From: Fidelibacterota bacterium | GTDB lineage: Bacteria > Fidelibacterota > UBA2242 > JAFGTP01 | DNA: 64,000 bases | Assembly (NCBI GenBank): GCA_016934035.1 | Contig: JAFGTP010000061.1 | Span: 1 to 64,000 of the forward strand | Reading direction: 5' to 3' | In this document: piece after piece, positions 34,922 to 44,203 of the stretch | Layout of the letters: each line of letters starts with the position of its first letter | Position numbering within the stretch: position 1 is the first letter of the stretch | Notes under the pieces: model-generated | What the model saw: the letters and a program-made list of their open reading frames with translations, nothing else | What the model was told of the DNA's origin: nothing | Databases searched by the model: none | Made by a program: the position numbers and the translations under genes

Positions 34922-37474
34922 ATGAGAAAATTCATTGTAGGATTATTATTCCTAATTTTCATGATAAATTTAACTTTTGGTGATAATATCCGGATAAATA
35001 ATCCTAAAACTGAAAAGTATAAAAAAGATCATAAAAAATTGGAGAATCTATTATTAAAAAATGAGATGAAATTAAAATTAAAAGATAACACAAATGATTT
35101 GTTCTTTACAGATCAAGAAGATGTTTATATTCTCCAACAATTAAGTAAATTAACTTATTATGGTAATTGTCAATTAGTTGAAATAAAAAATGATCATATA
35201 AATGTATTGAATCCAAAATACAAACGATCAAAATCGGATTTTGAATTAAATCACATCTCTTCATTACAAAAATCAATTTCAACAACAACTCCAGCCACAA
35301 ATCCATTCTTCCTATTAACACTACCATTACAAGATCTTAACTATTATAGTATGGCAGATTCAGTAATAGATGTTGTTGAAGATATATTATGGAGGAATCC
35401 AAAAAGAATTTTGAAATCTTCCCAAGCAACTCCTAGTGCTATTAAAAGTAATATTTTAGATCCAAAATTAATAGCAATGGGAAATATAGGTCATGGGATG
35501 GATACAGCAATATTTTGTAATCCCTCTCTAAATAATTGGTCTGAAACAATTGATAATAATTGGTTTGGTGCACAGGATTTGTCTCAAGTTGTATTCTTTT
35601 TTAATTCTTGTTATACATTTAATAATCCATTAAAAAATGCAATATTATCTACTGCAAGAACCTTTGTTGGAGGCGTCACTGATTTGGAAGTAAATGGTTC
35701 TGAAGAGATTTTTTGTGAATGGTGGGATAATGTTATTACATCAAATCAAACTATGGCAGATGCTTTAGATAATGCAAGATCAAATTATCCATTTGTACAT
35801 GGAACATACGGAATTGGAGGAGATTGTGGTAAAATTAAAGAATTAAAAGTATCCGGTACAATAAACAGAGATATAAATTGGTCTCATGATTATTATGAAA
35901 AAATTACTGTTACTGGGGATCTTACAATACCACAACAATATGATCTTGAAATTGAAGCCGGAACAACAATTGAATTTGATAGCAATGTGGACTTGATAGT
36001 TAATGGTAGAATTCGAGTCTATGGTACATCTTCTGATCCGGTTATTTTACAAGCATCCGGTTCATCCTGGGGTGGCGTAGATTTGGTAAATGCAATTAGT
36101 ACTTCTTCTTTTGATTATTGTGAAATTGAAGACGCTTCCACAGGAATATATTTGTATAATAGTTCTCCGACCATTAATAATTGTTATATCCATAATAACG
36201 GAAATGGAATTTATATGAGTTCCTCAAGTTCTCCTCTAATTAAAAATTGTACAATATCAAATAATTCAACAAATGGTATAGTCTGCAATGGATACTGTGA
36301 GCCGGAATTAGTCGAATCTTCAAGTCATGGAAATAATGAAATTGCCAATAATTCCAATGATGGTTTGATTTCGTCTTACAATAGTGATGTGCTTCTTGGA
36401 CTATATTCATATCAGGGTTTTGGACACAATAGTATTTTTAGCAATAGCAGATATAATATTAATGTGTATAGCAGTTCTAATATTTCAGCCAGATACTGTT
36501 GGTGGGGCTCTAATCCGCCTGATTCTAGTAAAATATATGGAAGTACATCTGATTACAATATTGCAAATTATTTAACTTCTGATCCAAATGTAGGATCATC
36601 ATTAGCAAAAACTAATTCTGACTTAATTATTTTTGATCCATCTGATGTTGATAAAAATAATCCAGAAGAATTATATCGATTAGCAGAATATTGCAGACAT
36701 AATGATCTATTTAATAAATCTCTTTCTGTAAATAAAGATATCATTACACGTTTTCCTGAGTCAAACTATGCAGTTCGCAGTTTAGCCCAGGTATATCAAA
36801 TTTCTAAGAAAAATGATCTTAAAGGTGCAAAAGATTACTTCTTATCAAAAAAGGATGATAAATATGTATCAAAGTTAAAAGGAAATTTGCTCGATTTATT
36901 GATACTATCGTATCTTGATGAAAAGAATTATGATCTAGTCGAATCAACTTGTAATGAAGTAATTGAATCATTTCCTTCAACAGAAAATGAAAATTTTGCA
37001 TTATATAATCTTTTTATGCTTTATGCTGATGTTTTTCGAGATAAACCTAATGCACAAATGTATCTATCTGAAATGCTATTAAAGTATCCTCAATCTTTAT
37101 TAACTATGAATGCCCTCCAAATTTCAGAAGAGAATATTGAATTGGAAGAAGACAAATTAGCAAAAACTTCATTTGAGAATGAAAATACACCTACAAAATT
37201 CGCCCTAAATCCAGCCTATCCAAATCCCTTCAACCCAACCACAACAATTCCCTTCTCACTATCCAAACAGTCAAAAGTTGACATTAAAGTCTATGATCTG
37301 AAAGGTAAGGAAGTCTGGAGTTGGGGAAACAACCTGGAATATGGATCTGGTAATCATAAAATTGTATGGAATGCTATTGATGCTTCCGGTAATCCACTTT
37401 CTACAGGAGTTTATTTTGTTAAGTTGATTGTAGGTAATCAGGTTGCTACTCAGAAGGTTATTTTGATGAAATAG
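34922..37474 (+). CDS. Secreted caspase/gingipain-like (clan CD) peptidase with beta-helix, TPR-like and T9SS domains
   Basis: 850 residues with a signal peptide ('FIVGLLFLIFMINLTFG'). Residues ~120-300 resemble a clan CD cysteine peptidase: a strand then His191-Gly ('MGNIGHGMDTA') and a second hydrophobic strand then Cys230 ('VVFFFNSCYTF'), the His/Cys spacing of caspases, gingipains and C25 relatives; 'ARTFVGGVTD' fits the strand after the nucleophile. A right-handed parallel beta-helix follows (repeats such as 'SPTINNCYIHNNGNGIYM'), then a helical TPR-like region and a C-terminal sorting domain ('NPAYPNPFNPTTTIPF' to 'QKVILMK'). The gene is AT-rich up to about 37190, but the sorting-domain part is noticeably richer in C. 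GGAG precedes the ATG. The substrate is unknown. Confidence 0.72.
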   Translation: MRKFIVGLLFLIFMINLTFGDNIRINNPKTEKYKKDHKKLENLLLKNEMKLKLKDNTNDLFFTDQEDVYILQQLSKLTYYGNCQLVEIKNDHINVLNPKYKRSKSDFELNHISSLQKSISTTTPATNPFFLLTLPLQDLNYYSMADSVIDVVEDILWRNPKRILKSSQATPSAIKSNILDPKLIAMGNIGHGMDTAIFCNPSLNNWSETIDNNWFGAQDLSQVVFFFNSCYTFNNPLKNAILSTARTFVGGVTDLEVNGSEEIFCEWWDNVITSNQTMADALDNARSNYPFVHGTYGIGGDCGKIKELKVSGTINRDINWSHDYYEKITVTGDLTIPQQYDLEIEAGTTIEFDSNVDLIVNGRIRVYGTSSDPVILQASGSSWGGVDLVNAISTSSFDYCEIEDASTGIYLYNSSPTINNCYIHNNGNGIYMSSSSSPLIKNCTISNNSTNGIVCNGYCEPELVESSSHGNNEIANNSNDGLISSYNSDVLLGLYSYQGFGHNSIFSNSRYNINVYSSSNISARYCWWGSNPPDSSKIYGSTSDYNIANYLTSDPNVGSSLAKTNSDLIIFDPSDVDKNNPEELYRLAEYCRHNDLFNKSLSVNKDIITRFPESNYAVRSLAQVYQISKKNDLKGAKDYFLSKKDDKYVSKLKGNLLDLLILSYLDEKNYDLVESTCNEVIESFPSTENENFALYNLFMLYADVFRDKPNAQMYLSEMLLKYPQSLLTMNALQISEENIELEEDKLAKTSFENENTPTKFALNPAYPNPFNPTTTIPFSLSKQSKVDIKVYDLKGKEVWSWGNNLEYGSGNHKIVWNAIDASGNPLSTGVYFVKLIVGNQVATQKVILMK

Positions 37475-37503
37475 AATATAAGGTTGTCGTTCACATATAG
37501 AGA

Positions 37504-37533
37504 AAGAGGTGGTCTTAGAGCCACCTCTTGTTT
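37504..37533 (+). terminator. Intrinsic terminator after the caspase-like gene
   Basis: Perfect 9-bp arms AAGAGGTGG (37504-37512) and CCACCTCTT (37521-37529) with an 8-nt loop, followed by GTTT. The T-run is short, so efficiency is uncertain. It lies 30 nt after the stop codon at 37474. Confidence 0.7.
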
Positions 37534-37540
37534 AATTGGA

Positions 37541-37655
37541 ATCTATCACTCCGAAGTTCACTCTTCGATCAAACTCAGAGTGACAAGGTTTATGAAATTA
37601 TAATCAAAACTTTGCGTTTTTCTTTGCGTTCTCAGCAATCTCTGCGTTGAAAGAT
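37541..37655. repeat. Intergenic repeat-like element
   Basis: The stretch has arms TCACTC (37546-37551) and GAGTGA (37578-37583), and a T-rich tail containing 'TTTGCGTTCTCAGCAATCTC', a phrase type seen in dispersed intergenic sequences of many bacteria. It sits between two convergent genes and has no coding frame of note. The assignment is by general likeness only. Confidence 0.3.
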
Positions 37656-37657
37656 AA

Positions 37658-39121
37658 CTAATCCTCATATTCCACTTTCATATTATAGTCCCATTTGTCG
37701 AAATAAAGATTTCCGCCACGCCATTCCACTTCACCGCGCTGAAAGTCCACCGTTTCGCTGCGAGGCCAGATTTTTTGTGGATAGAATTCTGTGGAAATAT
37801 CATCATTGACGATCAATCTGTAAGTGTCAATTCCGGAAGTATAGTAATATCTCACATCCTTATCTTTGGAATCCTGTAATGAAAAGGACATATCAACCGG
37901 TACCCAGCCAACAGCAGGATAATAAACTTCCGCCCAGTCATGAAGATTCAGATTGCCGGGATGCATCATCCAGCCACTTTGCCATTTTGCAGGTATTCCT
38001 GCATATCGACACATGGTTATGAGAAGAAGTGATTGCATTCCGCAGTCGCCGTGTTTGTATTCCAGCACATATTCCGGAATATTCCAGAACGTTGAGTATT
38101 CCAAAGCGCTGGCCCAGGGAGTGGTTTCATCAATGAATTCATAGATTTTGACAAACTTTTCATAAGGGTCTTTGATATCCTTTACCAAACTGTCAGTCAG
38201 GTTTTTGATTCTGTCTGTGAAGACAATATGGGGTGCTTTTTCGGATGTGAATTCCTGGTAAAAATCGCTTCTCTTGTCATATTTGCCCAAGTCCATATTT
38301 TTCAGGTCATAATATTCGGCCATGGATTCGTAGGAGAGTTCAATCTCGAATTTTGTAGGTTCACCGGCTTTGGCGACTTTTTCCATGTAGATTGAACGCT
38401 GTTTGTATTCTTCCGGTGCGATGATGAATTTGTCCACATTGGCGGATTTCAACTTGACATGTTGCTGGCGATGATTGTCTTCTCTTGGAAAGGGCAACCA
38501 GGCTCGGATAGTTTCTCCGGCAGGAACGACATCGGCATCGACGATTACATTATAGGTGATATTCATTTTAACAGGATTCAGCAGGTTCTTTTTGGTTTGT
38601 TTGAATTTGTCCAGTACTTCGCCTGTATGTTTGAGGCAGAACAAATCCAGTTCATCGGGCTTGACGCCATCTGTTTTTTCTTTGACCATTTTGGCCTCTT
38701 TGTCGATGCGGAAGAGGTTGGGGACGGCATTGTAAAAGTATCGTTTTTCACCATCGATGACACGCATTTCCAAAGCTCCTGTAGATTCCCAATTTGCAAG
38801 CATCTCATGGGTCAGGTCAGGGTAGTATTTTGCCAGTTTTTCCCGGACAAAGGCTTCGTTTTTATAGAAATCAAGTTTAATGCGATCCATCAGGTCTTCT
38901 TTGAACCGCAGATCGACCAGGGTCAGGTCATCGGTAGCTGAATCGGTTTTGAGTTGGTTAATCAGATTTTGTGCTTCTTTGAAATGGCCGGCTTTGATGG
39001 CCTCATCGATTTGGATGGTTTTTGGATTTGTCATTGGTTTTTCCATGGTTTTTGTTTCATTTTTACAATGGATCAGGAAAAAAATCCCCAGTACTATTAG
39101 CGGCAATGTAAATTCCCTCAT
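37658..39121 (-). CDS. Transglutaminase-like cysteine peptidase lipoprotein
   Basis: 487 residues. The signal sequence ends at 'FLIHCKNE', so Cys19 is a likely lipid anchor. The N-terminal half is helical with a beta-sandwich ('YNVIVDADVVPAGETIRAWLPFP'). The transglutaminase-like core lies at about residues 340-430 with the triad Cys in 'KHGDCGMQS', His in 'NLHDWAEVYYP' and Asp in 'WVPVDMSF'. Bacterial members are usually peptidases rather than crosslinking enzymes. Anchored in the envelope and next to an amidase, it may trim peptides, perhaps from the wall; the substrate is not shown. It is on the strand opposite to its neighbours and is preceded by a ~280-nt region free of genes. Confidence 0.82.
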   Translation of the reverse strand: MREFTLPLIVLGIFFLIHCKNETKTMEKPMTNPKTIQIDEAIKAGHFKEAQNLINQLKTDSATDDLTLVDLRFKEDLMDRIKLDFYKNEAFVREKLAKYYPDLTHEMLANWESTGALEMRVIDGEKRYFYNAVPNLFRIDKEAKMVKEKTDGVKPDELDLFCLKHTGEVLDKFKQTKKNLLNPVKMNITYNVIVDADVVPAGETIRAWLPFPREDNHRQQHVKLKSANVDKFIIAPEEYKQRSIYMEKVAKAGEPTKFEIELSYESMAEYYDLKNMDLGKYDKRSDFYQEFTSEKAPHIVFTDRIKNLTDSLVKDIKDPYEKFVKIYEFIDETTPWASALEYSTFWNIPEYVLEYKHGDCGMQSLLLITMCRYAGIPAKWQSGWMMHPGNLNLHDWAEVYYPAVGWVPVDMSFSLQDSKDKDVRYYYTSGIDTYRLIVNDDISTEFYPQKIWPRSETVDFQRGEVEWRGGNLYFDKWDYNMKVEYED

Positions 39122-39400
39122 TGGGCCCTCTCATTTTATGGTTTATTCACAGAACAATCTGAAAATTTGACAAGGCGATGGCCAAATTCCAATTCCTTGC
39201 AGCTTCGAAGTTTTGATTCAATTTTTTAAAAATTATGCTATTGGGATCATAAAACAAAGAATTTTTTTATAAGTTAATTAAGTGACCGAACTAATTTTTC
39301 TTGGCAAAAATAATTTTTAGTTTTAATATATCCATGAGTTTTTTTTGTGGTATTGCAATTGTGTAATTTATTAAAAAGCAAACTATAACAGGGTTAATTG

Positions 39401-42388
39401 ATGGACTTTAGAAAACTATATCTGCTACTCTTAATGATTGTTTTTACAGGTTGTTCGGTGATTAGAATATCTCCGGTTTCCGATGAAACCTTCTCAGCGG
39501 AAGAAATGAAACTGATGGCTCGGGTCACTGAGTCTGTCGTCACTATGGAAAAGGACCCGGTTTTTAAAGCTGTTGCCAACGTTGCAAAACCCGACACTGT
39601 TGTCATTGATAAAAGTCAGAAGTCAATAAAATTATATTTCAATAAATACCTTTCTTACATCCCCTTTCGGGTTGAAAATGTGGATTTTTTCTATACTCAT
39701 GTGCGCCAACATCTTGGGCGTAAATATCGGCATTATTTTTTGGAAATTTACACCCTGGGCACACCTATTGAACAGTTGGTGCCGAATTATTTTCGTGAGG
39801 ATAAGTCAGCCTATGACAAAAGCCGGTTGCCCGTTGAGAAAACTGACATAGTGCCATTGATCACCCGGCAGGACTGGATCCCCAATCCTGAAAAAGGATT
39901 GAAAAGCCGGAATATTGCGCTCTGGCATAGTCATGGCTGGTATTATTCCAATACATTGAACCGCTGGGAATGGCAGCGTCCACGGCTTTTTCAGACGGTT
40001 GAAGACCTGTTTCCATTTTCCTTTACGATTCCTTACCTGGTCCCTATGCTGGAAAATGCCGGTGCAACGGTTTTTCTGCCACGGGAAAGAGACTTGCAAA
40101 CCCATGAGGTAGTGATTGACAACGATTCGCCAATGAATGCAGGTCGATACCTGGAAACTGGTGATTGGGAAATGGCCGATAATACCGGATTTGCCCTGGG
40201 ACTGGCGCCTTATACTACCGGCGAAAATCCCTTCCGGGCAGGTACAGCCCGAAAAATTGAGTGCGATTCCATTGCCAGCGCAACCATTCAGTGGGTCCCT
40301 GATATTCCCGAAGCCGGTCGTTATGGGGTTTATATTTCCTATCTGCAATCAGAACTCAATGTCAGTGATGCGGAATATACGGTATTCCATCAGGGCGGCT
40401 GCACTACCTTTAGGATTAATCAGCAAATGGGAGGCAATACCTGGATATACCTAGGTCAATTTCAATTTGCAGCCGGTATGGAAAGCGGCAAAGTGGAACT
40501 GAGCAATCAATCGGAAGATCATGGCCGGTTTGTGACAGCCGATGCTGTCCGGTTTGGCGGTGGTATGGGAGATGTTCAACGCGGCGCTTCCATCAGTCAC
40601 CGGCCCAGATTTGTGGAAGGGGCCCGTTATTATCTGCAATATGCCGGTATGCCTGACACGGTGATCTATCATGTTAACCAGGATAAAAATGATTACAACG
40701 ATGATTATACCAGCCGCGGTGAGTGGGTGAATTATCTGACCGGCGCTCCCAATGGTCCCAATAAATGTCGGAATATGGAGGGTTTGAATATTCCGGTTGA
40801 CCTTTCTTTTTCTTTTCACACTGACGCCGGAATTACAAAAAATGAAAATGTAATCGGTACGCTAAGTATTTACAGTCTGCCGGATGCGGAAGATCAATTC
40901 CATTTTCCGGCTGGATATTCACGATTGGCAAACCGAGATCTGGCTGACCTGGTCCAGACCCAAATTGTCGAAGACACCCGCATAAAATATGATCCCCAAT
41001 GGAACCGTCGCGGATTGATGAATGGAAAATATAGTGAGGCTTTTCGTCCCAATGTTCCTTCCATGCTTCTTGAATTGCTTTCTCACCAGAATTTGCAGGA
41101 TATGAAATATGGACTGGATCCGAGATTCAAATTTGACATCAGCAGGGCAATTTATAAAGGAATGCTGAAATATATTGCCACTAGTAACGGGTATGATTTT
41201 ATTGTCCAGCCTTTGCCGGTCGACCATTTTCAGGTGGAGTTCTTCGGCCCGGCCAGTGTGGCCTTGCGCTGGCAATCCCGGGCGGATGTTTTGGAGCCGA
41301 CAGCCCGGGCTGATCAATATATTGTTTACACACGCCGGGATACGTTTGATTTTGATAATGGTGTGGTGGTCAGCACGCCGGAGTTTCTTTTTGAGGGTAT
41401 GGAGCCGGGCCTTCAGTACAGTTTCAAAGTCACAGCCATCAATCGGGGGGGTGAAAGTTTTCCGTCGGAAATTTTATCAGCCTGTTGGGTGGAAAATGCC
41501 CAGGATACCGTGCTGATTGTCAATAATTTTGATCGTATCTCAGCAGCAGCTATTGTTGAGGAAGGAAAATTCAGGGGCTTTGCTTCCTTTCTGGATGAAG
41601 GCGTGCCGGATAGATTTGACATCGGGTTTACGGGCCTGCAGCATGATTTTAACAGCGAATCACCCTGGCTGACCAACGACTACCCGGGATGGGGCGCCAG
41701 TGGTGCCGATTACGAAGTAAAAATCATTGCCGGGAACAGTTTTGATTACCCCTTTATTCACGGAAAATCTGTTCGAAATCGTGGTTATTCCTATGTTTCC
41801 GCCAGTGATGAATCGGTGGAGTCCGGGCAAATCAGCCTGTCTGATTACCGGTTTATTGACATGATTTTTGGTGAAGAGAAATCCACGCATTTTTCCCCTA
41901 AAAATGATTCCCTTATTTATCGGGTATTTTCTGATTCCATGATATCCAAAATTACAAAATACACTGAAACAGGCGGTAATATTTTCATGTCAGGTGCCTA
42001 TCTGGCAAGCGATATGTTCAGGAGTCCCAAAGATACCTCAGAAGCGACAAAATTCGCTCGCAATATTTTGAGATATAATTTGGGTACCGATCATGCAGCC
42101 CGAAGCGGACAATTTTACTTCAACCGGCTGAAGCGGGAAGTCCTGCTGTATAATCATCAGTTTAGTGGACAAATTTATAAGTTGGAAGCGCCGGATGCCC
42201 TGATGCCGGTGAATCAGTCCCGGACAGTGATGCGCTTCACCGACAATGAATTCGGGGCCGGAATTGCCTACAATGGTGAAACCTACAATCTGGTCATCTC
42301 GACCATTCCGTTGGAAACAGTCCTCACGCAAAGGATGCGTGATGATTATATGCAAAAAGTATTGGATCTTTTAAATAATAAAAATTAA
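39401..42388 (+). CDS. Lipoprotein amidase with inserted golvesin-like domain and GATase-like module
   Basis: 995 residues. A lipobox 'VFTGCSVIR' marks a lipoprotein. Residues ~165-610 form an Amidase_3-like core, with 'IALWHSHGWYY', 'SFSFHTDAGI' and 'MLLELLSHQN' supplying likely zinc ligands and the catalytic acid, interrupted at roughly 255-400 by a golvesin C-terminal-like beta domain ('IPEAGRYGVYISYLQ', 'VTADAVRFGGGMG'). Similar proteins in Bacteroidota are often labelled xanthan lyase or amidase. After a fibronectin III domain comes a module starting 'VLIVNNFDRISA' and ending 'YMQKVLDLLN', related to that of two secreted enzymes near 20-28 kb. There is no sorting domain. I start at the ATG at 39401, not the adjacent TTG. 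murQ follows 18 nt downstream. Confidence 0.78.
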   Translation: MDFRKLYLLLLMIVFTGCSVIRISPVSDETFSAEEMKLMARVTESVVTMEKDPVFKAVANVAKPDTVVIDKSQKSIKLYFNKYLSYIPFRVENVDFFYTHVRQHLGRKYRHYFLEIYTLGTPIEQLVPNYFREDKSAYDKSRLPVEKTDIVPLITRQDWIPNPEKGLKSRNIALWHSHGWYYSNTLNRWEWQRPRLFQTVEDLFPFSFTIPYLVPMLENAGATVFLPRERDLQTHEVVIDNDSPMNAGRYLETGDWEMADNTGFALGLAPYTTGENPFRAGTARKIECDSIASATIQWVPDIPEAGRYGVYISYLQSELNVSDAEYTVFHQGGCTTFRINQQMGGNTWIYLGQFQFAAGMESGKVELSNQSEDHGRFVTADAVRFGGGMGDVQRGASISHRPRFVEGARYYLQYAGMPDTVIYHVNQDKNDYNDDYTSRGEWVNYLTGAPNGPNKCRNMEGLNIPVDLSFSFHTDAGITKNENVIGTLSIYSLPDAEDQFHFPAGYSRLANRDLADLVQTQIVEDTRIKYDPQWNRRGLMNGKYSEAFRPNVPSMLLELLSHQNLQDMKYGLDPRFKFDISRAIYKGMLKYIATSNGYDFIVQPLPVDHFQVEFFGPASVALRWQSRADVLEPTARADQYIVYTRRDTFDFDNGVVVSTPEFLFEGMEPGLQYSFKVTAINRGGESFPSEILSACWVENAQDTVLIVNNFDRISAAAIVEEGKFRGFASFLDEGVPDRFDIGFTGLQHDFNSESPWLTNDYPGWGASGADYEVKIIAGNSFDYPFIHGKSVRNRGYSYVSASDESVESGQISLSDYRFIDMIFGEEKSTHFSPKNDSLIYRVFSDSMISKITKYTETGGNIFMSGAYLASDMFRSPKDTSEATKFARNILRYNLGTDHAARSGQFYFNRLKREVLLYNHQFSGQIYKLEAPDALMPVNQSRTVMRFTDNEFGAGIAYNGETYNLVISTIPLETVLTQRMRDDYMQKVLDLLNNKN

Positions 42389-42406
42389 ATAGACGGAGAT
42401 ATTTCC

Positions 42407-43315
42407 ATGAACCAACCCCTGGATCGCAGTCATATTTTGACGGAAAAAAGAAACCCGAGAAGTGAAAAAATTGATGCTTTGTCAACAATTGATATTTTAA
42501 AATTGATTAACGAAGAAGATGCCACTATTCATGAGGCCGTCGCCAAAGCTATGCTGGAAATTGCCCAGGCAGTGGATATGGTCTACGAGGCTTTTAAAAA
42601 TGGTGGCCGGCTGAGATATACCGGCGCCGGGACTAGCGGCAGGCTTGGGGTCCTCGACGCCAGTGAATGTCCGCCAACCTTTTCTGTTGCGCCTGATTTG
42701 GTTCAGGGATTTATTGCCGGTGGGTATGAAGCCCTTCGCAAAGCCATTGAAGGTGCTGAAGACTATGCTGAGCAAGGTGCTGAAGATTGTCAGAAATACG
42801 GTTTACGAGAAGGTGATGTGCTGATGGGAATTGCCACCGGCGGCACCACGCCTTATGTTCACGGTGCTATCAATTACGCTAAATCCATTGGCTGCAAAAC
42901 AATCTTTTTCACCTGCACTCACAAAGAGGTATTGAATTCTCAGGCCGATGTAATTATTGAGGTGTTGGTTGGCCCTGAAATTATTACGGGTTCGACAAGA
43001 ATGAAAGCGGGAACGGCGACCAAAATGGTACTCAACATGATTACCACCGGTGCCATGATCAAATGGGGAAAAGTCCATGGCAATTATATGGTGGACCATA
43101 TGGCCATCAATGAAAAACTGGTAGACCGTGCCATCCGCATAATTACGGAATTAGCCGGCGTAAACAGGGAAAAGGCCTATAATGTTCTGCTGGAAGCGAA
43201 TAAGCACGTTAAAGAGGCTATCGTTATGGCAAAACTGGACGTTTCTTTAGAAGAAGCCCGAAAATTGATTAGTGAACATAATGGCTTTATTCGGTTTGCG
43301 GTAGATGGTGAATAA
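42407..43315 (+). CDS. murQ: N-acetylmuramic acid 6-phosphate etherase MurQ
   Basis: 302 residues, the family length. MurQ splits the lactyl ether of MurNAc-6-phosphate, giving GlcNAc-6-phosphate and D-lactate in the cytoplasm. The SIS-domain phosphosugar site is clear: 'RYTGAGTSGRLGVLDASECPP' is split here as 'YTGAGTSGRLG' and 'LDASECPPTFS' with catalytic Glu87, followed by the 'AIEGAEDY' segment (113-120) with the second conserved glutamate, and 'ITGSTRMKAGTATKM'. The N-terminus 'LTEKRNPRSEKID' and the C-terminal UBA-like helices are typical. GGAG lies 8 nt before the ATG. It follows the golvesin amidase and precedes etfB, placing production of D-lactate beside a lactate dehydrogenase. A hairpin lies in the 79-nt gap before etfB. 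Confidence 0.96.
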   Translation: MNQPLDRSHILTEKRNPRSEKIDALSTIDILKLINEEDATIHEAVAKAMLEIAQAVDMVYEAFKNGGRLRYTGAGTSGRLGVLDASECPPTFSVAPDLVQGFIAGGYEALRKAIEGAEDYAEQGAEDCQKYGLREGDVLMGIATGGTTPYVHGAINYAKSIGCKTIFFTCTHKEVLNSQADVIIEVLVGPEIITGSTRMKAGTATKMVLNMITTGAMIKWGKVHGNYMVDHMAINEKLVDRAIRIITELAGVNREKAYNVLLEANKHVKEAIVMAKLDVSLEEARKLISEHNGFIRFAVDGE

Positions 43316-43336
43316 AAAAATTGTCCGAATAAGATA

Positions 43337-43355
43337 GTTCGTGTCATTTACGAAC
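43337..43355 (+). promoter_or_regulatory. Hairpin between murQ and etfB
   Basis: Arms GTTCGT (43337-43342) and ACGAAC (43350-43355) with a 7-nt loop GTCATTT, flanked by further complementary TTGT/ACAA. No T-run follows, so it is not a normal terminator; it could be an RNA processing or stability element that sets different levels of MurQ and Etf. Confidence 0.4.
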
Positions 43356-43394
43356 AATTGTATTGGTGAAGTCAAAAGATAGTGAGGAGAAATT

Positions 43395-44192
43395 GTGAAG
43401 ATAATTGTACCCATCAAACAAGTCCCTGAAACCAGCAATGTCAAAATGGACCCTGAAACCGGAACGATGATTCGAACCGGTGTCGAACCTATAGTCAATC
43501 CCTTGGATCTCTATGCCATTGAAGAAGCTGTACGCCTGAAAAATCAGTATGGCGGTGAAATCGTCGCCGTCACGATGGGGCCACCCAGTGCCCACAAAGC
43601 TTTGCGGGAAGCCATCTCTATGGGGTGTGACGAGGGCATCCTGCTGAGTGATAAAAAGTTTGCCGGCGCTGATACCTGGTCAACCTCCTATGTTTTGTCA
43701 AAGGCTATTGAAAAAATAGGTAACTTCGATATAATCCTGTGTGGCGAACGGGCTACAGACGGGGACACCGGGCAGGTGGGACCGGGAATCGCCGCCTGGC
43801 TGAATATTCCTTTTTCAACCTACGTGAGCCAGATTTCCGAAGTGACCGAAACAAAAGTAACCGTGAAAAGAATTGTCGAAAATGGCTACCAGCTGCTGGA
43901 TGTGGAAAGACCAACCCTGATTACAGTGGTCAAGGAAATCAATTTTCCCCGTCTCCCGACTCTTGACGGAAAAATCAAAGCCAAACAGGCTGAAATTCCG
44001 GTCTGGGGACCTGAGGAAATTACTGCAGAAAGTGAACACCTCGGTCTGAAAGGTTCGCCCACACGGGTTGTAAAAATATCGACGCCAAAAGTCAGTCGGG
44101 ATGGTGAAAGGTTTTCGCCAAAAACCGATGGCGAAATGGAAGAGGTGGTTGATTGCATCATCAGATTTTTTGAAGAAAAAGAAATTATATAG
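43395..44192 (+). CDS. etfB: Electron transfer flavoprotein beta subunit
   Basis: 265 residues starting with GTG after GAGGAG. EtfB pairs with EtfA to carry electrons between a flavin dehydrogenase and other carriers. The N-terminus 'MKIIVPIKQVPETSNVKMD' and the segment 'ATDGDTGQVGP' (121-130) are of the type seen in FixA and in bifurcating Etfs, where the subunit holds a second FAD in place of AMP; classical respiratory EtfB differs here. I infer bifurcating or confurcating ability from that likeness only. The order etfB-etfA-FAD dehydrogenase equals that of lctB-lctC-lctD in Acetobacterium. Its position after murQ suggests the electron donor is D-lactate. Confidence 0.94.
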   Translation: MKIIVPIKQVPETSNVKMDPETGTMIRTGVEPIVNPLDLYAIEEAVRLKNQYGGEIVAVTMGPPSAHKALREAISMGCDEGILLSDKKFAGADTWSTSYVLSKAIEKIGNFDIILCGERATDGDTGQVGPGIAAWLNIPFSTYVSQISEVTETKVTVKRIVENGYQLLDVERPTLITVVKEINFPRLPTLDGKIKAKQAEIPVWGPEEITAESEHLGLKGSPTRVVKISTPKVSRDGERFSPKTDGEMEEVVDCIIRFFEEKEII

Positions 44193-44203
44193 AGGAATAA
44201 ATA

